Below, one piece after another: positions 8,557 to 16,957 of a DNA stretch of 64,000 bases. Source of the DNA: Streptomyces exfoliatus (GTDB taxonomy: Bacteria; Actinomycetota; Actinomycetes; Streptomycetales; Streptomycetaceae). Each line of letters starts with the position of its first letter. The first letter of the stretch is position 1. The notes beneath the pieces were generated by a model. The model was given only the letters and a program-made list of their open reading frames with translations. It searched no databases and was not told the origin of the DNA. The stretch is taken from contig NZ_JNZP01000017.1 in assembly GCF_000725545.1 (NCBI RefSeq), positions 62,001 to 126,000 on the forward strand, written 5' to 3'. A program made the translations under genes and the position numbers.

Positions 8557-9515
8557 GCCGCCTCCATCCAGATGTCCGCGAGCGACTCCTCCAGGTTGAT
8601 CCGGGGCCGCCAGCCGAGCCGGTCGCGGGCGGTGCGGACGTCGGCCTGCTGCCAGGGGCCGCAGCCGTCGGGGTACGGGTAGGGCGCGGAGGCCAGCTGG
8701 TCGGCGATGGTCCCCTCGGTACGGGGGGCGCCGATCATGGGGCGCTGGGACATGCCGTGCGGGGCGTCCAGCTCGTGCAGGTTGCCGGCGTAGCCCGCGA
8801 CCCTCGCCAGGACCGCGGCGGCGTCCCGGAGCCGGATCGCGCGGCCGGTGCCGATGTTGACGACGCCCTGCGCGGCGGACAGCGAGGCCGCGTGGACGGC
8901 CCGGGCCACGTCCCGCACGTCGACGAAGTCCCGCTGCACCCCGAGGCCGCTGAGCTTCAGCTCACCGTCCCCGGCCTGCATGGCCCGGCGCATCGCCTCG
9001 GCGAGCCGGCCGAGCGGCGAGCCGGCGGGCGTGCCGGGTCCCACGGGCGAGAACACCCGGAGCACCACGGCGTCGAGGCCGGAACCGAGGACGAGTTCGG
9101 TCGCCGCCAACTTCGACACCCCGTACGGGCCGCCGGGGCGGGGCACGGCGTCCTCGGCGGTGGAGGAGCCGGGCTGGCTGGGCCCGTACTCCGAGGCGCA
9201 GCCGACCTGGACGAGCCGGGCGCCGCAGCCGCTGCGGCGCAGGGCCTCGCAGACGGTGGCGACGGCGACGGTGTTGTGCCGGGTCAGGTCCCGGGCGCCG
9301 CCGCGGGTGGCGCCCGCGCAGTTGACGACGACTCCGGGGTGGACGGCGTCGAGGAAGCGGGTCAGCGCGCCGGGGCTGCCGGACGCGAGGTCGAAGCGCA
9401 CGTCGGCGTCGTCGCCCCGGCCGAGCGCGGTGAGGTGGACGGCCGGGTCGGCGAGCAGTCGGTCGGCGACGAATCGGCCGATGAAGCCGTTGGCTCCGAG
9501 CAGCAGCACCCTCAT
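8544..9515 (-). CDS. NAD-dependent epimerase/dehydratase (extended SDR), likely sugar-nucleotide epimerase
   Basis: The 323-residue protein opens with the Rossmann motif GANGFIGR (residues 7-14) and has a YGVSK catalytic motif near residue 130, both typical of extended short-chain dehydrogenases such as UDP-glucose/GlcNAc 4-epimerases. ATG 9515 is preceded by AAGGGG and puts the Rossmann strand at the very N-terminus. The stop overlaps the start of the spherulin-4-like gene. Pel and galactosaminogalactan clusters carry an epimerase (PelX, Uge3) that makes UDP-GalNAc; the same role is inferred here from context, and the actual sugar nucleotide cannot be read from the sequence. Confidence 0.85.
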   Translation of the reverse strand: MRVLLLGANGFIGRFVADRLLADPAVHLTALGRGDDADVRFDLASGSPGALTRFLDAVHPGVVVNCAGATRGGARDLTRHNTVAVATVCEALRRSGCGARLVQVGCASEYGPSQPGSSTAEDAVPRPGGPYGVSKLAATELVLGSGLDAVVLRVFSPVGPGTPAGSPLGRLAEAMRRAMQAGDGELKLSGLGVQRDFVDVRDVARAVHAASLSAAQGVVNIGTGRAIRLRDAAAVLARVAGYAGNLHELDAPHGMSQRPMIGAPRTEGTIADQLASAPYPYPDGCGPWQQADVRTARDRLGWRPRINLEESLADIWMEAACRI

Positions 9516-9645
9516 CGTGCGGCCCCTTCGTGCCGACCGGCCGGTGCTGGAGGTTGCGGGGTCATGGTCTCGGGTCTCCTTGCGGGGTGATGACAGAGGT
9601 GACGGGGCGCGCCCGCGGCGTCGGCTCCGCGGGGGCGCGGGACAT

Positions 9646-10917
9646 TCACGGGGTGTGGGCCGAGGCCCGGACGAGGGAGCCGGTCGCGTGGGCCAGCAGG
9701 CCGAGCGCGGCGGCGCCGCAGACGAGGGTGGGTACGGCCCCGGGGCCCCAGGTGTCGACGACGGCGCGCACCGGTGCGGCGAGCGCGTCGAAGCCGGGGG
9801 CGGGGACGCGGGCGGCGAAGACGCTCGCGAGGGCGAGGGCCTCCGCGGCACTGGCGGCGGCGAGGGCGGCGGCGGCCGTCTCGGGGAAGCCGTGGACGGT
9901 GAGGAGCCGGGCGAACAGCAGGAGCGCGCCGAGGGCCAGGGCCCCGGAGCTGAACCCGGTGAGCCCGAGCAGGACGGTGAGGGCGAGGAGTTGCAGGGTC
10001 ACGGTGCCGAGGAGCAGCGGCCGGACGCCGGCGGCGAAGTCGGCGAGCCCCCGGCTGTCGGCGATCCTGCGGCGCGCCCGGTTCGCGAAGAGCTGGGCGC
10101 ACCAGGCGGCGGGCGCGACGGCGAGCGCGAGGCCGAGGAGCGGTCCTGGGGCGAGGTCCCAGGGGCCGTCGGGGCCGCCGCTGAGGACCTGCGCGAGGAG
10201 TCCGTCGCCGGCGACCGCGTACGCCAGGAGCCACAGGGTCCAGACGCGGACGGCGGGCGGGGCCGCGCCGTCGGGGGCGCGGAGGGGTCCGCGCCGGACG
10301 GCGAACAGGAGGGCGCCGGCGAGGAGCAGCGCCCCCGCCGCGCCGACGGCGAGCCGGAGGGGGCCGTGGGTGACGGCCAGCCCGATGCCGGTGAGCGCGG
10401 CGGCGGCGCCCGGGGTGAGGACGGCGAGGACCCAGGCGTCCGAACGGGGCGCCGCCGGCACGGTGGGTGGGGCGGACTCGATTCCCCGGGGCACGCGCGC
10501 GTAGAGCTCCTCGGCGAGCGAGAAGACGTCCCGGTGGCGGAACCGGGCCGCGGTCCGGTCGGTGAAGCCCTGGGCTTCGAGCCCGGCGGCGATCTCCAGC
10601 GGGTCGACGGCACGCGCGCAGAGTTCCTGGTGCCGGTGCATGAGCACCTTGACGGGGTCGGCGTTCCCGCGCCGGGCGCGGGAGGCGGCAGCGGCGGGAG
10701 CGGTGCGGGAGGCCGGGGAAGGCGCCGCGGACGGGGCCGGGGCGGGGGTCACCGAGGGAGCGGGTGCTATCCCGGCCGACGGGGCGTCGACGGTCTCCTC
10801 CGTGGGGCGCGGTTCGAGGCTTCCGTCGGCGTGCGGGGTCAGGGCGGGGGCGCCGAGCAGGGCTTCGGAACGGGCGTCCCAGGCTCCGGGGCTCGTCGGG
10901 GCGGCGGAGCCGCGCAT
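9646..10917 (-). CDS. Polytopic membrane protein of exopolysaccharide-like cluster
   Basis: A 423-residue protein with a Pro/Ala-rich N-terminus, then a short soluble segment (~residues 90-140: HRHQELCARAVDPLEIAAGL, RHRDVFSLAEELYARV) and about nine to ten predicted membrane helices to the end. I do not recognise the family. Its place between a PelF-like glycosyltransferase and a sugar epimerase suggests a part in export or in a synthase complex, as PelG or PelE/PelD do in Pel systems, but I see no PelG signature. Start ATG 10917 follows a strong GAAGGAGG site; ATG 10938 overlaps the glycosyltransferase stop and is an alternative. Confidence 0.8.
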   Translation of the reverse strand: MRGSAAPTSPGAWDARSEALLGAPALTPHADGSLEPRPTEETVDAPSAGIAPAPSVTPAPAPSAAPSPASRTAPAAAASRARRGNADPVKVLMHRHQELCARAVDPLEIAAGLEAQGFTDRTAARFRHRDVFSLAEELYARVPRGIESAPPTVPAAPRSDAWVLAVLTPGAAAALTGIGLAVTHGPLRLAVGAAGALLLAGALLFAVRRGPLRAPDGAAPPAVRVWTLWLLAYAVAGDGLLAQVLSGGPDGPWDLAPGPLLGLALAVAPAAWCAQLFANRARRRIADSRGLADFAAGVRPLLLGTVTLQLLALTVLLGLTGFSSGALALGALLLFARLLTVHGFPETAAAALAAASAAEALALASVFAARVPAPGFDALAAPVRAVVDTWGPGAVPTLVCGAAALGLLAHATGSLVRASAHTP

Positions 10918-10930
10918 GGGGGTGCCTCCT

Positions 10931-12625
10931 TCAGGCATCGGGGGCTCCCGTCCCCGCGGCCACGGCCTTCTGCGCCCAGCTGCCCGGGACGTGCGCCTCG
11001 GCGGGGTGGGCGAAGGGCACGCCGTCGCCCGATCGGTGGCGCACCGGCGCGTGGGAGAGGAGCTCCAGGTAGATGCCGCGGAACGCGGCGAGGTTCTGTT
11101 CGACGGTGAAGAGTTCGAGCGCGCGGGCGCGGGCGGCGGCGCCCAGGCGGTAGCGGCGTTCGGGGTCGCGGAGCAGTGCCAGGCAGGCGTCGGCGAGCGC
11201 CCGGGGGTTGCGCGGCGGGACGACGAGGCCGGTGCCGCCGATGATCTCGACGACCGCGCCGACATCGGTGGAGACGGTGGCCCGTGCGCAGAACATCGCC
11301 TCGACGAGGCTCGCGGGGAAGCCCTCGACGACGCTGGACAGGACGACGAGCGCGCCGGAGGCGTAGACGTCCTCCAGGGTGGGCGCCTCGGGGCCGCCGA
11401 GTTCCTCGAAGGTGACCGGGTTCTCGCCGACGGCGTGCGCCCCGGTCGCCTCGTCGGGGAAGAGCTGGGCGGCGAGCCCCTTGCAGTGCGCGAGGTACGC
11501 GCCTGATCCCTGGTCCCGTACGGGTACGGCGACGATCCTCAGCCGGGCGTCGGGCCGGCATGCCCGGATCTCGGCGAAGGCGTGCAGCAGGGCGATGAGG
11601 TCCTTGGCGGGCTCGACGCGGCCGACCCAGACCAGGGTGGCGGGGTCGCCGCTCTCCTCGTCCTCGCCGACCTCGGCGAAGCGGTCGGCCGGCATGCCGG
11701 GGTGGACGGTGCGGATCCGGGTCCGGTCGGCGCCGCACTTCTCCTGCCAGCGGCGGGCGTGGGCGTTGCCGGGGGTGAGGAGCTCCGCCTGCCGGTAGAC
11801 CTCGCCGGCGAGCCGGCCGTGGAGGGCGGCGAGCAGGGTGCGCAGTGGCCCTGAGCGGTCGGCACCGGCGGCCGAGAGGTAGTGGGAGCGGAGCTGCACG
11901 CCGTACTCGGTGACGAGCAGGGGGGTCCCGAAGAAGCGTTTGGCCAGCAGGCCGGGGAGGGCGGTGGTGCCTCCGGCGGCGGCGTGGCAGAGGTCGACGG
12001 CGCCGAGCGCGTCGTCCTCGTACCAGTCGAGGGAGAGGGGGCGCAGGGCGCGCTCCAGGTGCTCGACGAAGGCGAGGTGGTCGGGGAGCCCCGCGGCGGC
12101 GGCGCCCCGGCGGGCGCCGGGCGCGCGGCAGGCGGCTTCGAGGGTGCGCACGGCGTCGTCGGAGCGGAGCGCCCCGGACAGGCCGCCGCGCTCACGGGCG
12201 AGGTCGGCGAGCGCGTAGAGCCCCGCGGCGAAGGCGGCCGGGCCCCGGAGCCCGGCCGTGGCGCCGCCCGCGGAGGGCCCGGACCCGTCCTCGTCCTCCG
12301 TGCAGAGGCCGGTCGCCAGCTGGTGGAAGGCGTCGATGAAGCGGCGCCGCTCGCGGCGGCCGTACGCGCGGCGGGCGGCGCGGTGGTCGCCGCAGCCGGC
12401 CCGCTCCAGGAGCGTCCTGCCGGCCGGGGCCGTGTCGGGGCTGCCGGGGCCCGCGACCCGTGCGACGCGGGCGTTCGCGGGGAGCGCCGCCGGGCTGCCG
12501 GACCCGCCGAGCGCGTACAGGTCGAACCGGTGCTGTCCGAGTCCGTGTACGAGCCGCTCGCACCAGATCCCGGAGTCACCGACGGCGTACGGGTAGCCAC
12601 CCTCCGTGAGCAGTCCGATCCGCAC
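10931..12625 (-). CDS. DUF3492/PelF-like GT4 glycosyltransferase
   Basis: A 564-residue cytoplasmic glycosyltransferase. The N-terminus (LLTEGGYPYAVGDSGIWCERL) matches the DUF3492 signature of PelF. The C-terminal half is a GT4 domain with WVGRVEPAKDL and the EGFPASLVEAM E-x7-E motif near residue 437. PelF polymerises UDP-GalNAc/GlcNAc in Pel exopolysaccharide synthesis; Gtb3 in the fungal galactosaminogalactan cluster has a related GT4 domain. This gene is first in a four-gene minus-strand operon with very short spacing. The polymer made is not known. A Gly/Ala-rich insertion of about 100 residues (~90-190) separates parts of the N-terminal domain. Confidence 0.88.
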   Translation of the reverse strand: MRIGLLTEGGYPYAVGDSGIWCERLVHGLGQHRFDLYALGGSGSPAALPANARVARVAGPGSPDTAPAGRTLLERAGCGDHRAARRAYGRRERRRFIDAFHQLATGLCTEDEDGSGPSAGGATAGLRGPAAFAAGLYALADLARERGGLSGALRSDDAVRTLEAACRAPGARRGAAAAGLPDHLAFVEHLERALRPLSLDWYEDDALGAVDLCHAAAGGTTALPGLLAKRFFGTPLLVTEYGVQLRSHYLSAAGADRSGPLRTLLAALHGRLAGEVYRQAELLTPGNAHARRWQEKCGADRTRIRTVHPGMPADRFAEVGEDEESGDPATLVWVGRVEPAKDLIALLHAFAEIRACRPDARLRIVAVPVRDQGSGAYLAHCKGLAAQLFPDEATGAHAVGENPVTFEELGGPEAPTLEDVYASGALVVLSSVVEGFPASLVEAMFCARATVSTDVGAVVEIIGGTGLVVPPRNPRALADACLALLRDPERRYRLGAAARARALELFTVEQNLAAFRGIYLELLSHAPVRHRSGDGVPFAHPAEAHVPGSWAQKAVAAGTGAPDA

Positions 12626-12851
12626 GAGTGCACCCCCGATCTCCCTTGACGCCGGCCACCGTTGGCCCGGCGACTCGCAGCGGGACGAACGTAAGCGGAG
12701 AGGGCGGTGGCGCGACGGACGGTTGTCCGTCGCACCACTGGAAGGGGTGAATGCTCGTAACTTTCCCGACCCGGTCGCGTTCCGTCGCGCTAAGCGCCAG
12801 AGTGGTCACGCAGAGTCAGGCGAGGGCCTGCCCCCGGGTCGATACGAGACC

Positions 12852-14249
12852 TCAACCGCCCGGATACACCCAGGGGTTGGGGCGGCACTTGATGCCGTCG
12901 ATGTCCAGGGACTTGGTCTGCTGCTGCATCACGGGGGCGAGCGCGCCGGGCGTACCGCAGATCACGTGACCGTGGCCGAGCCGGTGGCCGACCTCGTGGT
13001 TGATGAGCATCTGACGGTAGGCGCGCATCGCCTTGGGGCCGAAGGTCTCGGATCCCTGCGCCCAGCGGAAGGCGTTGATCATCACCCGGTCCGTGGAGGC
13101 CGAGTCGCAGGACACGTTGTCGATCGTGGTGTCGAGCCCGGACTTCCTGCACCAGACGCCGGTGGTGCCGGGACTGGCGAGCGTCAGGACGAACTCGGGA
13201 TCCCCGCTGGAGATGCGCTCGAAGGTCATCGCACCCCGACCGGCCCAGCTGCGCGGGTCGTTGAGGGTCTTGAACACGGTGTCGGCGAAGAGCGCGTGGT
13301 CGAGCCCGAGACCCTTCTCGATGTCGATCCGATAGCGGACCACGCGCCCCTTGCCGGGCGCCTTCTGGAAGCCCGGCACGGCCTCGAAGTCGCCGGACCC
13401 CTTGAGCTTCGGGTCGATCGGGAACTGTCGGGTGATCAGCTGTTCGTACGTCGGCGCGGGAGTGACGACGGGCGCCGGACTCGTCGGGGTGACCCGCTCG
13501 TCGGAGCGGGAGGCGGAGGTGTCGTCCGCGGGCCGTCCGCCGGGCTGCTCGGCGGCCCGGGTGGCGCTCGGGGCCCTCTCCGGGTCGGCGACCTGTCCGG
13601 CGACGACGACGGCGAGGACGGTGGCGACGGCGGCCGCCGCGACACCGGTGAGGGTGCGGCCGAGGCCGCCACGGCTCGCCGGGACCTCGGCCTCGGCGAT
13701 GTCCTCCCGGCGGGGTCCCGGGATGAACGGCGCCTGCGGAGCGCCCTGTTCGGGTTCGCCGGTACGCGGGGAGCCGTGCCGTGGCGCGTACGGCCGGGGC
13801 CGGGGAGCGGTCCCCTCGTCGTGCTGCGGATGCCCGCCCCGTACGGGAGTCCCGTAGGCGGGAGTGCCGGGGGTGCCGTGCGCCGGGGTGTCGAAGGCCC
13901 CGTACGAGGGCGCGGGGGCGCCCTGAGCCGGGTTGCCCCGCGCCGGGGCGCCGTACCCGGGGACGCCGTGCGCGGGTGTCCCGTACGGCTGGCTCCCGTA
14001 CGCCGGAGTGCCGTGCGCCGGAGTCCCGTACACCGGAATTCCGGCCGTGTCCTGGCCCCCGCCGTCCCCGGTCCTGCGGCGGCGGCCCGTCCCGGACGCG
14101 CGTCCGGCGGGCGGCCCCTGCGACCCGGGCGCCGCCTGCGCCTGTCCGGCCGCCGCCTGTTGCTGCTGCTGCTGCTGTTGCTGTTGCTGTTGCTGTTGAC
14201 CGGTGTCGGACACCGAGGGCGCGGCGCCCTTGCGACTATGTCGTCCCAC
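12852..14249 (-). CDS. DUF3152 membrane-anchored putative metalloprotease-like protein with poly-Gln tract
   Basis: The 465-residue protein starts with a basic segment (VGRHSRKGAA), then 14 Gln in a row, then a Gly/Thr/Pro/Ala/Tyr repeat region (~residues 65-140). One membrane helix (GRTLTGVAAAAVATVLAVVV) follows, and a C-terminal DUF3152 domain faces outside. That domain ends with HEVGHRLGHGH, an HExxHxxGxxH zinc-binding motif of the metzincin type, so a protease-like role is plausible though unproven for the family. Cys residues (WCRK, VSCD, VICG, IKCR) could form disulfides outside the cell. GTG 14249 lies 8 bases after the stop of the hydrolase gene, implying coupling. Confidence 0.85.
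   Translation of the reverse strand: MGRHSRKGAAPSVSDTGQQQQQQQQQQQQQQAAAGQAQAAPGSQGPPAGRASGTGRRRRTGDGGGQDTAGIPVYGTPAHGTPAYGSQPYGTPAHGVPGYGAPARGNPAQGAPAPSYGAFDTPAHGTPGTPAYGTPVRGGHPQHDEGTAPRPRPYAPRHGSPRTGEPEQGAPQAPFIPGPRREDIAEAEVPASRGGLGRTLTGVAAAAVATVLAVVVAGQVADPERAPSATRAAEQPGGRPADDTSASRSDERVTPTSPAPVVTPAPTYEQLITRQFPIDPKLKGSGDFEAVPGFQKAPGKGRVVRYRIDIEKGLGLDHALFADTVFKTLNDPRSWAGRGAMTFERISSGDPEFVLTLASPGTTGVWCRKSGLDTTIDNVSCDSASTDRVMINAFRWAQGSETFGPKAMRAYRQMLINHEVGHRLGHGHVICGTPGALAPVMQQQTKSLDIDGIKCRPNPWVYPGG
14157..14198 (-). repeat. CAG/CAA repeat encoding 14 consecutive Gln
   Basis: The tract is 42 bases of CAA and CAG codons, seen as TTG/CTG on the plus strand, inside the DUF3152 gene near its N-terminus. 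Mixed codons argue for selection on glutamine as well as slippage. Copy number probably varies between strains. Confidence 0.9.
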
Positions 14250-14257
14250 GGCCCGGA

Positions 14258-15226
14258 TCAGCTCCCGCCGTGATCGACGATCAGGTCCCGGGCGGCCTGG
14301 GCGACCGTCTCGGGGTACTCCATCATCGCCACGTGTCCCGCCTCGGGAAGGGTCAGGAGGCGCGAGGCGCGGAAGGCCGCGGCCGCCTTGCGGGCCGTCC
14401 GGTACGAGACGAGCTGGTCGCGTCCGCCGTACACGAGGAGCGTCGGCGCGAGGACCCGTTCCGCCTGCCGCCAAAGCCCGTGCTGGCCTCCGAGCGTGTA
14501 CGCGTCGACGATGCCGCGCGAGGAGCGGGCCATGGCGTCCCAGAAGTACGGGAGCTCCAGGCGCCGTTCCATCTCCTCGACGGCGTGCCGGAAGCCCTCG
14601 TCGGTGACCCGGCCCGGGTCTCCGTAACAGAGCGAGAGAACGCCGCGGACCCGCTGCTCGGCCGACCAGTCCTTGGTGAGCCTCGCGAAGAAGGAGGCGA
14701 CGCCGGGGACCGCGAGCAGCGCGGTGGGCCAGGCCGTGCGCTGGGCGCGCAGGTCGGGCAGGGCCGGCGAGACGAGGGTGAGGGTGCGGACCAGGTCCGG
14801 CCGGACCGCGGCGACGCGGGTGGCGACGGCGCCGCCGAGCGAGTTGCCGAAGAGGTGGACCGGGCCGCGTCCCGTGGAGTCCAGGAGCCGGATGACGGCG
14901 CGGGCGTGGCCGGTGACCGAGTAGTTGCCGTCGTCGGGCGGCGGCGAGTCGCCGAAGCCCGGCAGGTCGACCGCCTCGCCGTCGACGACGTCCGCGAGCA
15001 GCGGCATCAGGGTGGACCAGTTCTGGGAGGAGCCGCCGAGGCCGTGGACGTACAGCGCGGGCGGCAGAGCGGCCCCGGCGCCCGGCCGGGCGCGCACGGT
15101 GAGGGTCAGTCCGGGCAGCGACACGGAGCGGAGCTCCTCGCCGTCGGCGACCCGTACGGCGCGGGTGGTGCGCGGCGCGGCTGGTGCGGCGGCGGTCCGG
15201 GTTTCCGGCAGCTCGGTCGACGACAT
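14258..15226 (-). CDS. Alpha/beta-fold hydrolase
   Basis: A 322-residue protein with the alpha/beta hydrolase pattern: oxyanion region HGLGGSSQNW, nucleophile elbow GNSLGGAVA, acidic residue in YGGRDQLVS and His in EAGHVAMMEYP. No signal peptide; the N-terminus is Ala/Pro-rich. The family includes esterases, haloperoxidase-like and C-C hydrolases, so the substrate cannot be named. It is the upstream partner of the DUF3152 gene in a two-gene operon and is divergent from the small acidic protein gene. Confidence 0.9.
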   Translation of the reverse strand: MSSTELPETRTAAAPAAPRTTRAVRVADGEELRSVSLPGLTLTVRARPGAGAALPPALYVHGLGGSSQNWSTLMPLLADVVDGEAVDLPGFGDSPPPDDGNYSVTGHARAVIRLLDSTGRGPVHLFGNSLGGAVATRVAAVRPDLVRTLTLVSPALPDLRAQRTAWPTALLAVPGVASFFARLTKDWSAEQRVRGVLSLCYGDPGRVTDEGFRHAVEEMERRLELPYFWDAMARSSRGIVDAYTLGGQHGLWRQAERVLAPTLLVYGGRDQLVSYRTARKAAAAFRASRLLTLPEAGHVAMMEYPETVAQAARDLIVDHGGS

Positions 15227-15349
15227 GGCCGCAATATTACGAGACGATCACGCGCGCAGACGTGTGGGTGCGGTCACAGGTGCGTGTGCGGCGGGGCGCG
15301 AGTGCTCCTAGGCTCGTAGGGAGGGCCCGCACCCGCCGGAAGGAACCGC

Positions 15350-15568
15350 ATGACCGTCGATCCGACCGAGCCGGACACGTTCACCGAGGAAGAAGAGGAC
15401 GTCGTGCTGGACGAGGAGACCCCGGAGGCCGACGCCGCCGAGCAGCACACCGAACTGCAGCAGCGGGAGGACGAGCCGCTCACCCATGTCGAGCGCGACT
15501 CGGCGAACGAGGCCGACTCGTCCGAACAGGCGCGGGTGGTGACCCTGGACGAGGACGACTACCGCTGA
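15350..15568 (+). CDS. Small acidic conserved protein
   Basis: A 72-residue, strongly acidic protein (Glu/Asp over a third of residues, EEEEDVVLDEE near the start, LDEDDY at the end) with no hydrophobic core, so probably disordered. Ribosome site GGAAGGAA precedes ATG 15350. Not assignable to a family; similar short acidic proteins occur at this place in other Streptomyces as far as I recall. Function unknown. Confidence 0.75.
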   Translation: MTVDPTEPDTFTEEEEDVVLDEETPEADAAEQHTELQQREDEPLTHVERDSANEADSSEQARVVTLDEDDYR

Positions 15569-15619
15569 GCGGACGGCTCTCCCCGATATTCTCGCCGGTT
15601 TGTTCGGTTTAATATTGAA

Positions 15620-15630
15620 TCGACTGTCGA
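15620..15630. promoter_or_regulatory. Candidate operator TCGAC-T-GTCGA upstream of TetR gene
   Basis: A perfect 5-1-5 inverted repeat in a locally AT-rich stretch (GGTTTAATATTGAATC) within the 175-base gap before the TetR-family gene. Such gaps often hold the regulator's own operator. No experimental support; it could also be chance. Confidence 0.35.
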
Positions 15631-15743
15631 CCCGGGCGTCCGGTCCGTGAAATTCTGCGTTCGCACCGCGCACAGCCGGGTTACCCAAAAGTACGATGGC
15701 GGCGCGTGCGACAGCGCGCATGGATCGATTTTTGGGAGGCCGC

Positions 15744-16403
15744 GTGAGCGCCATCGAGCAGACAGAGGCAGCACGCCCTCGGGGCACGCGCCTGCCGCGA
15801 CGTGCCCGACGGAACCAGCTCCTCGGCGCGGCCCAGGAGGTCTTCGTCGCCCAGGGTTACCACTCCGCCGCGATGGACGACATCGCCGAGCGGGCGGGCG
15901 TCAGCAAGCCGGTGCTCTACCAGCACTTCCCCGGGAAGCTGGAGCTCTACCTGGCCCTGCTCGACCAGCACTGCGAGTCCCTCCTCCTGGCGGTCCGCAC
16001 GGCGCTGGCCTCCACCACCGACAACAAGCTGCGGGTCGCGGCCACGATGGACGCCTACTTCGCGTACGTGGAGGACGAGGGCGGCGCCTTCCGGCTGGTC
16101 TTCGAGTCCGATCTGACGAACGAACCGGCCGTACGCGAGCGCGTGGACCGGGTGAGCCTTCAGTGCGCCGAGGCGATCTCGGACGTCATCGCCGAGGACA
16201 CCGGCCTGTCCAAGGACGAGTCGATGCTGCTCGCCGTGGGCCTCGGCGGCGTCTCCCAGGTCGTCGCCCGCTACTGGCTGTCCAGTGAGTCCGCGATCCC
16301 CCGCGACACGGCGGTCGGCCTCCTCACCTCGCTCGCCTGGCGCGGCATCGCGGGCTTCCCGCTGCACCCGGTGGACGGACAGCTGAGCGCCGAGGGTCAC
16401 TGA
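15744..16403 (+). CDS. TetR/AcrR family transcriptional regulator
   Basis: A 219-residue regulator with the TetR helix-turn-helix near residues 30-75 (MDDIAERAGVSKPVLYQHF) and a ligand-binding C-terminal half. GTG 15744 follows GGGAGG and removes an unlikely 16-residue extension. It lies between the acidic protein gene and the DUF3107 gene in a block that is widely conserved in actinomycetes (Rv3208-like from memory). The ligand and regulon are unknown; autoregulation is likely for the family. Confidence 0.9.
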   Translation: MSAIEQTEAARPRGTRLPRRARRNQLLGAAQEVFVAQGYHSAAMDDIAERAGVSKPVLYQHFPGKLELYLALLDQHCESLLLAVRTALASTTDNKLRVAATMDAYFAYVEDEGGAFRLVFESDLTNEPAVRERVDRVSLQCAEAISDVIAEDTGLSKDESMLLAVGLGGVSQVVARYWLSSESAIPRDTAVGLLTSLAWRGIAGFPLHPVDGQLSAEGH

Positions 16404-16530
16404 ACATTCCCGTGGGCTGTTCGCTCCTGGCGTGCGCCGACTGAGCCGTACGCGTCCCCTCACCGGGCTAATGTGTGCAGCGTACGGCGCAAGGAATCGC
16501 GCAACGCTGACCGTTCGGAGGGACATAGCC

Positions 16531-16758
16531 GTGGAGGTCAAGATCGGCGTGCAGCACGCACCCCGGGAGATCGTTCTGGAGAGCGGGCAGTCCGCCGAGG
16601 AGGTGGAGCGCGCCGTCGCCGACGCACTGGCCGGCAAGGCGCAGCTGCTCAGCCTTTCGGACGAGAAGGGCCGCAAGATCCTCATTCCGGCCGAGAAGAT
16701 CGCGTACGTGGAGCTCGGCGAGCCCGCCGTGCGCCGCGTGGGTTTCGGCGCGCTCTGA
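16531..16758 (+). CDS. DUF3107 domain-containing protein
   Basis: A 75-residue protein whose entire length matches DUF3107: MEVKIGVQHAPREIVLES, a helix EVERAVADAL, and ILIPAEKIAYVELGE ending in RRVGFG. GTG 16531 follows a CGGAGGGA site. Related to the mycobacterial 9.4 kDa protein encoded beside a TetR gene. Function unknown; cytoplasmic and small. Confidence 0.92.
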   Translation: MEVKIGVQHAPREIVLESGQSAEEVERAVADALAGKAQLLSLSDEKGRKILIPAEKIAYVELGEPAVRRVGFGAL

Positions 16759-16776
16759 GCCCAGGATCTACGGGAG

Positions 16777-16812
16777 AGGCCCGGTGGACCGTCATGGTCC
16801 GCCGGGCCTTTC
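16777..16812 (+). terminator. Rho-independent-type terminator after DUF3107 gene
   Basis: A 14-bp stem AGGCCCGGTGGACC with complement, 5-base loop, followed by TTT, 18 bases after the stop codon at 16758. Confidence 0.85.
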
Positions 16813-16957
16813 GCGTGCCCGGAACGGCTCCTGTCCCCCAGGAGCACCGATGCCCGTTCGGCCACGTCAGGACGTACAGGAGGATTGCGTTCCGGCCCGC
16901 TGGGGTAGGAGGTTCCCGACCGCACCACCCGCCCCGCAGCACCCGCGAGGTGATCCC

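Noticed and set aside
9646..12625. Part of a secondary-metabolite gene cluster
   Set aside because: No polyketide, peptide synthetase or tailoring genes are nearby; the glycosyltransferase fits polysaccharide synthesis better.
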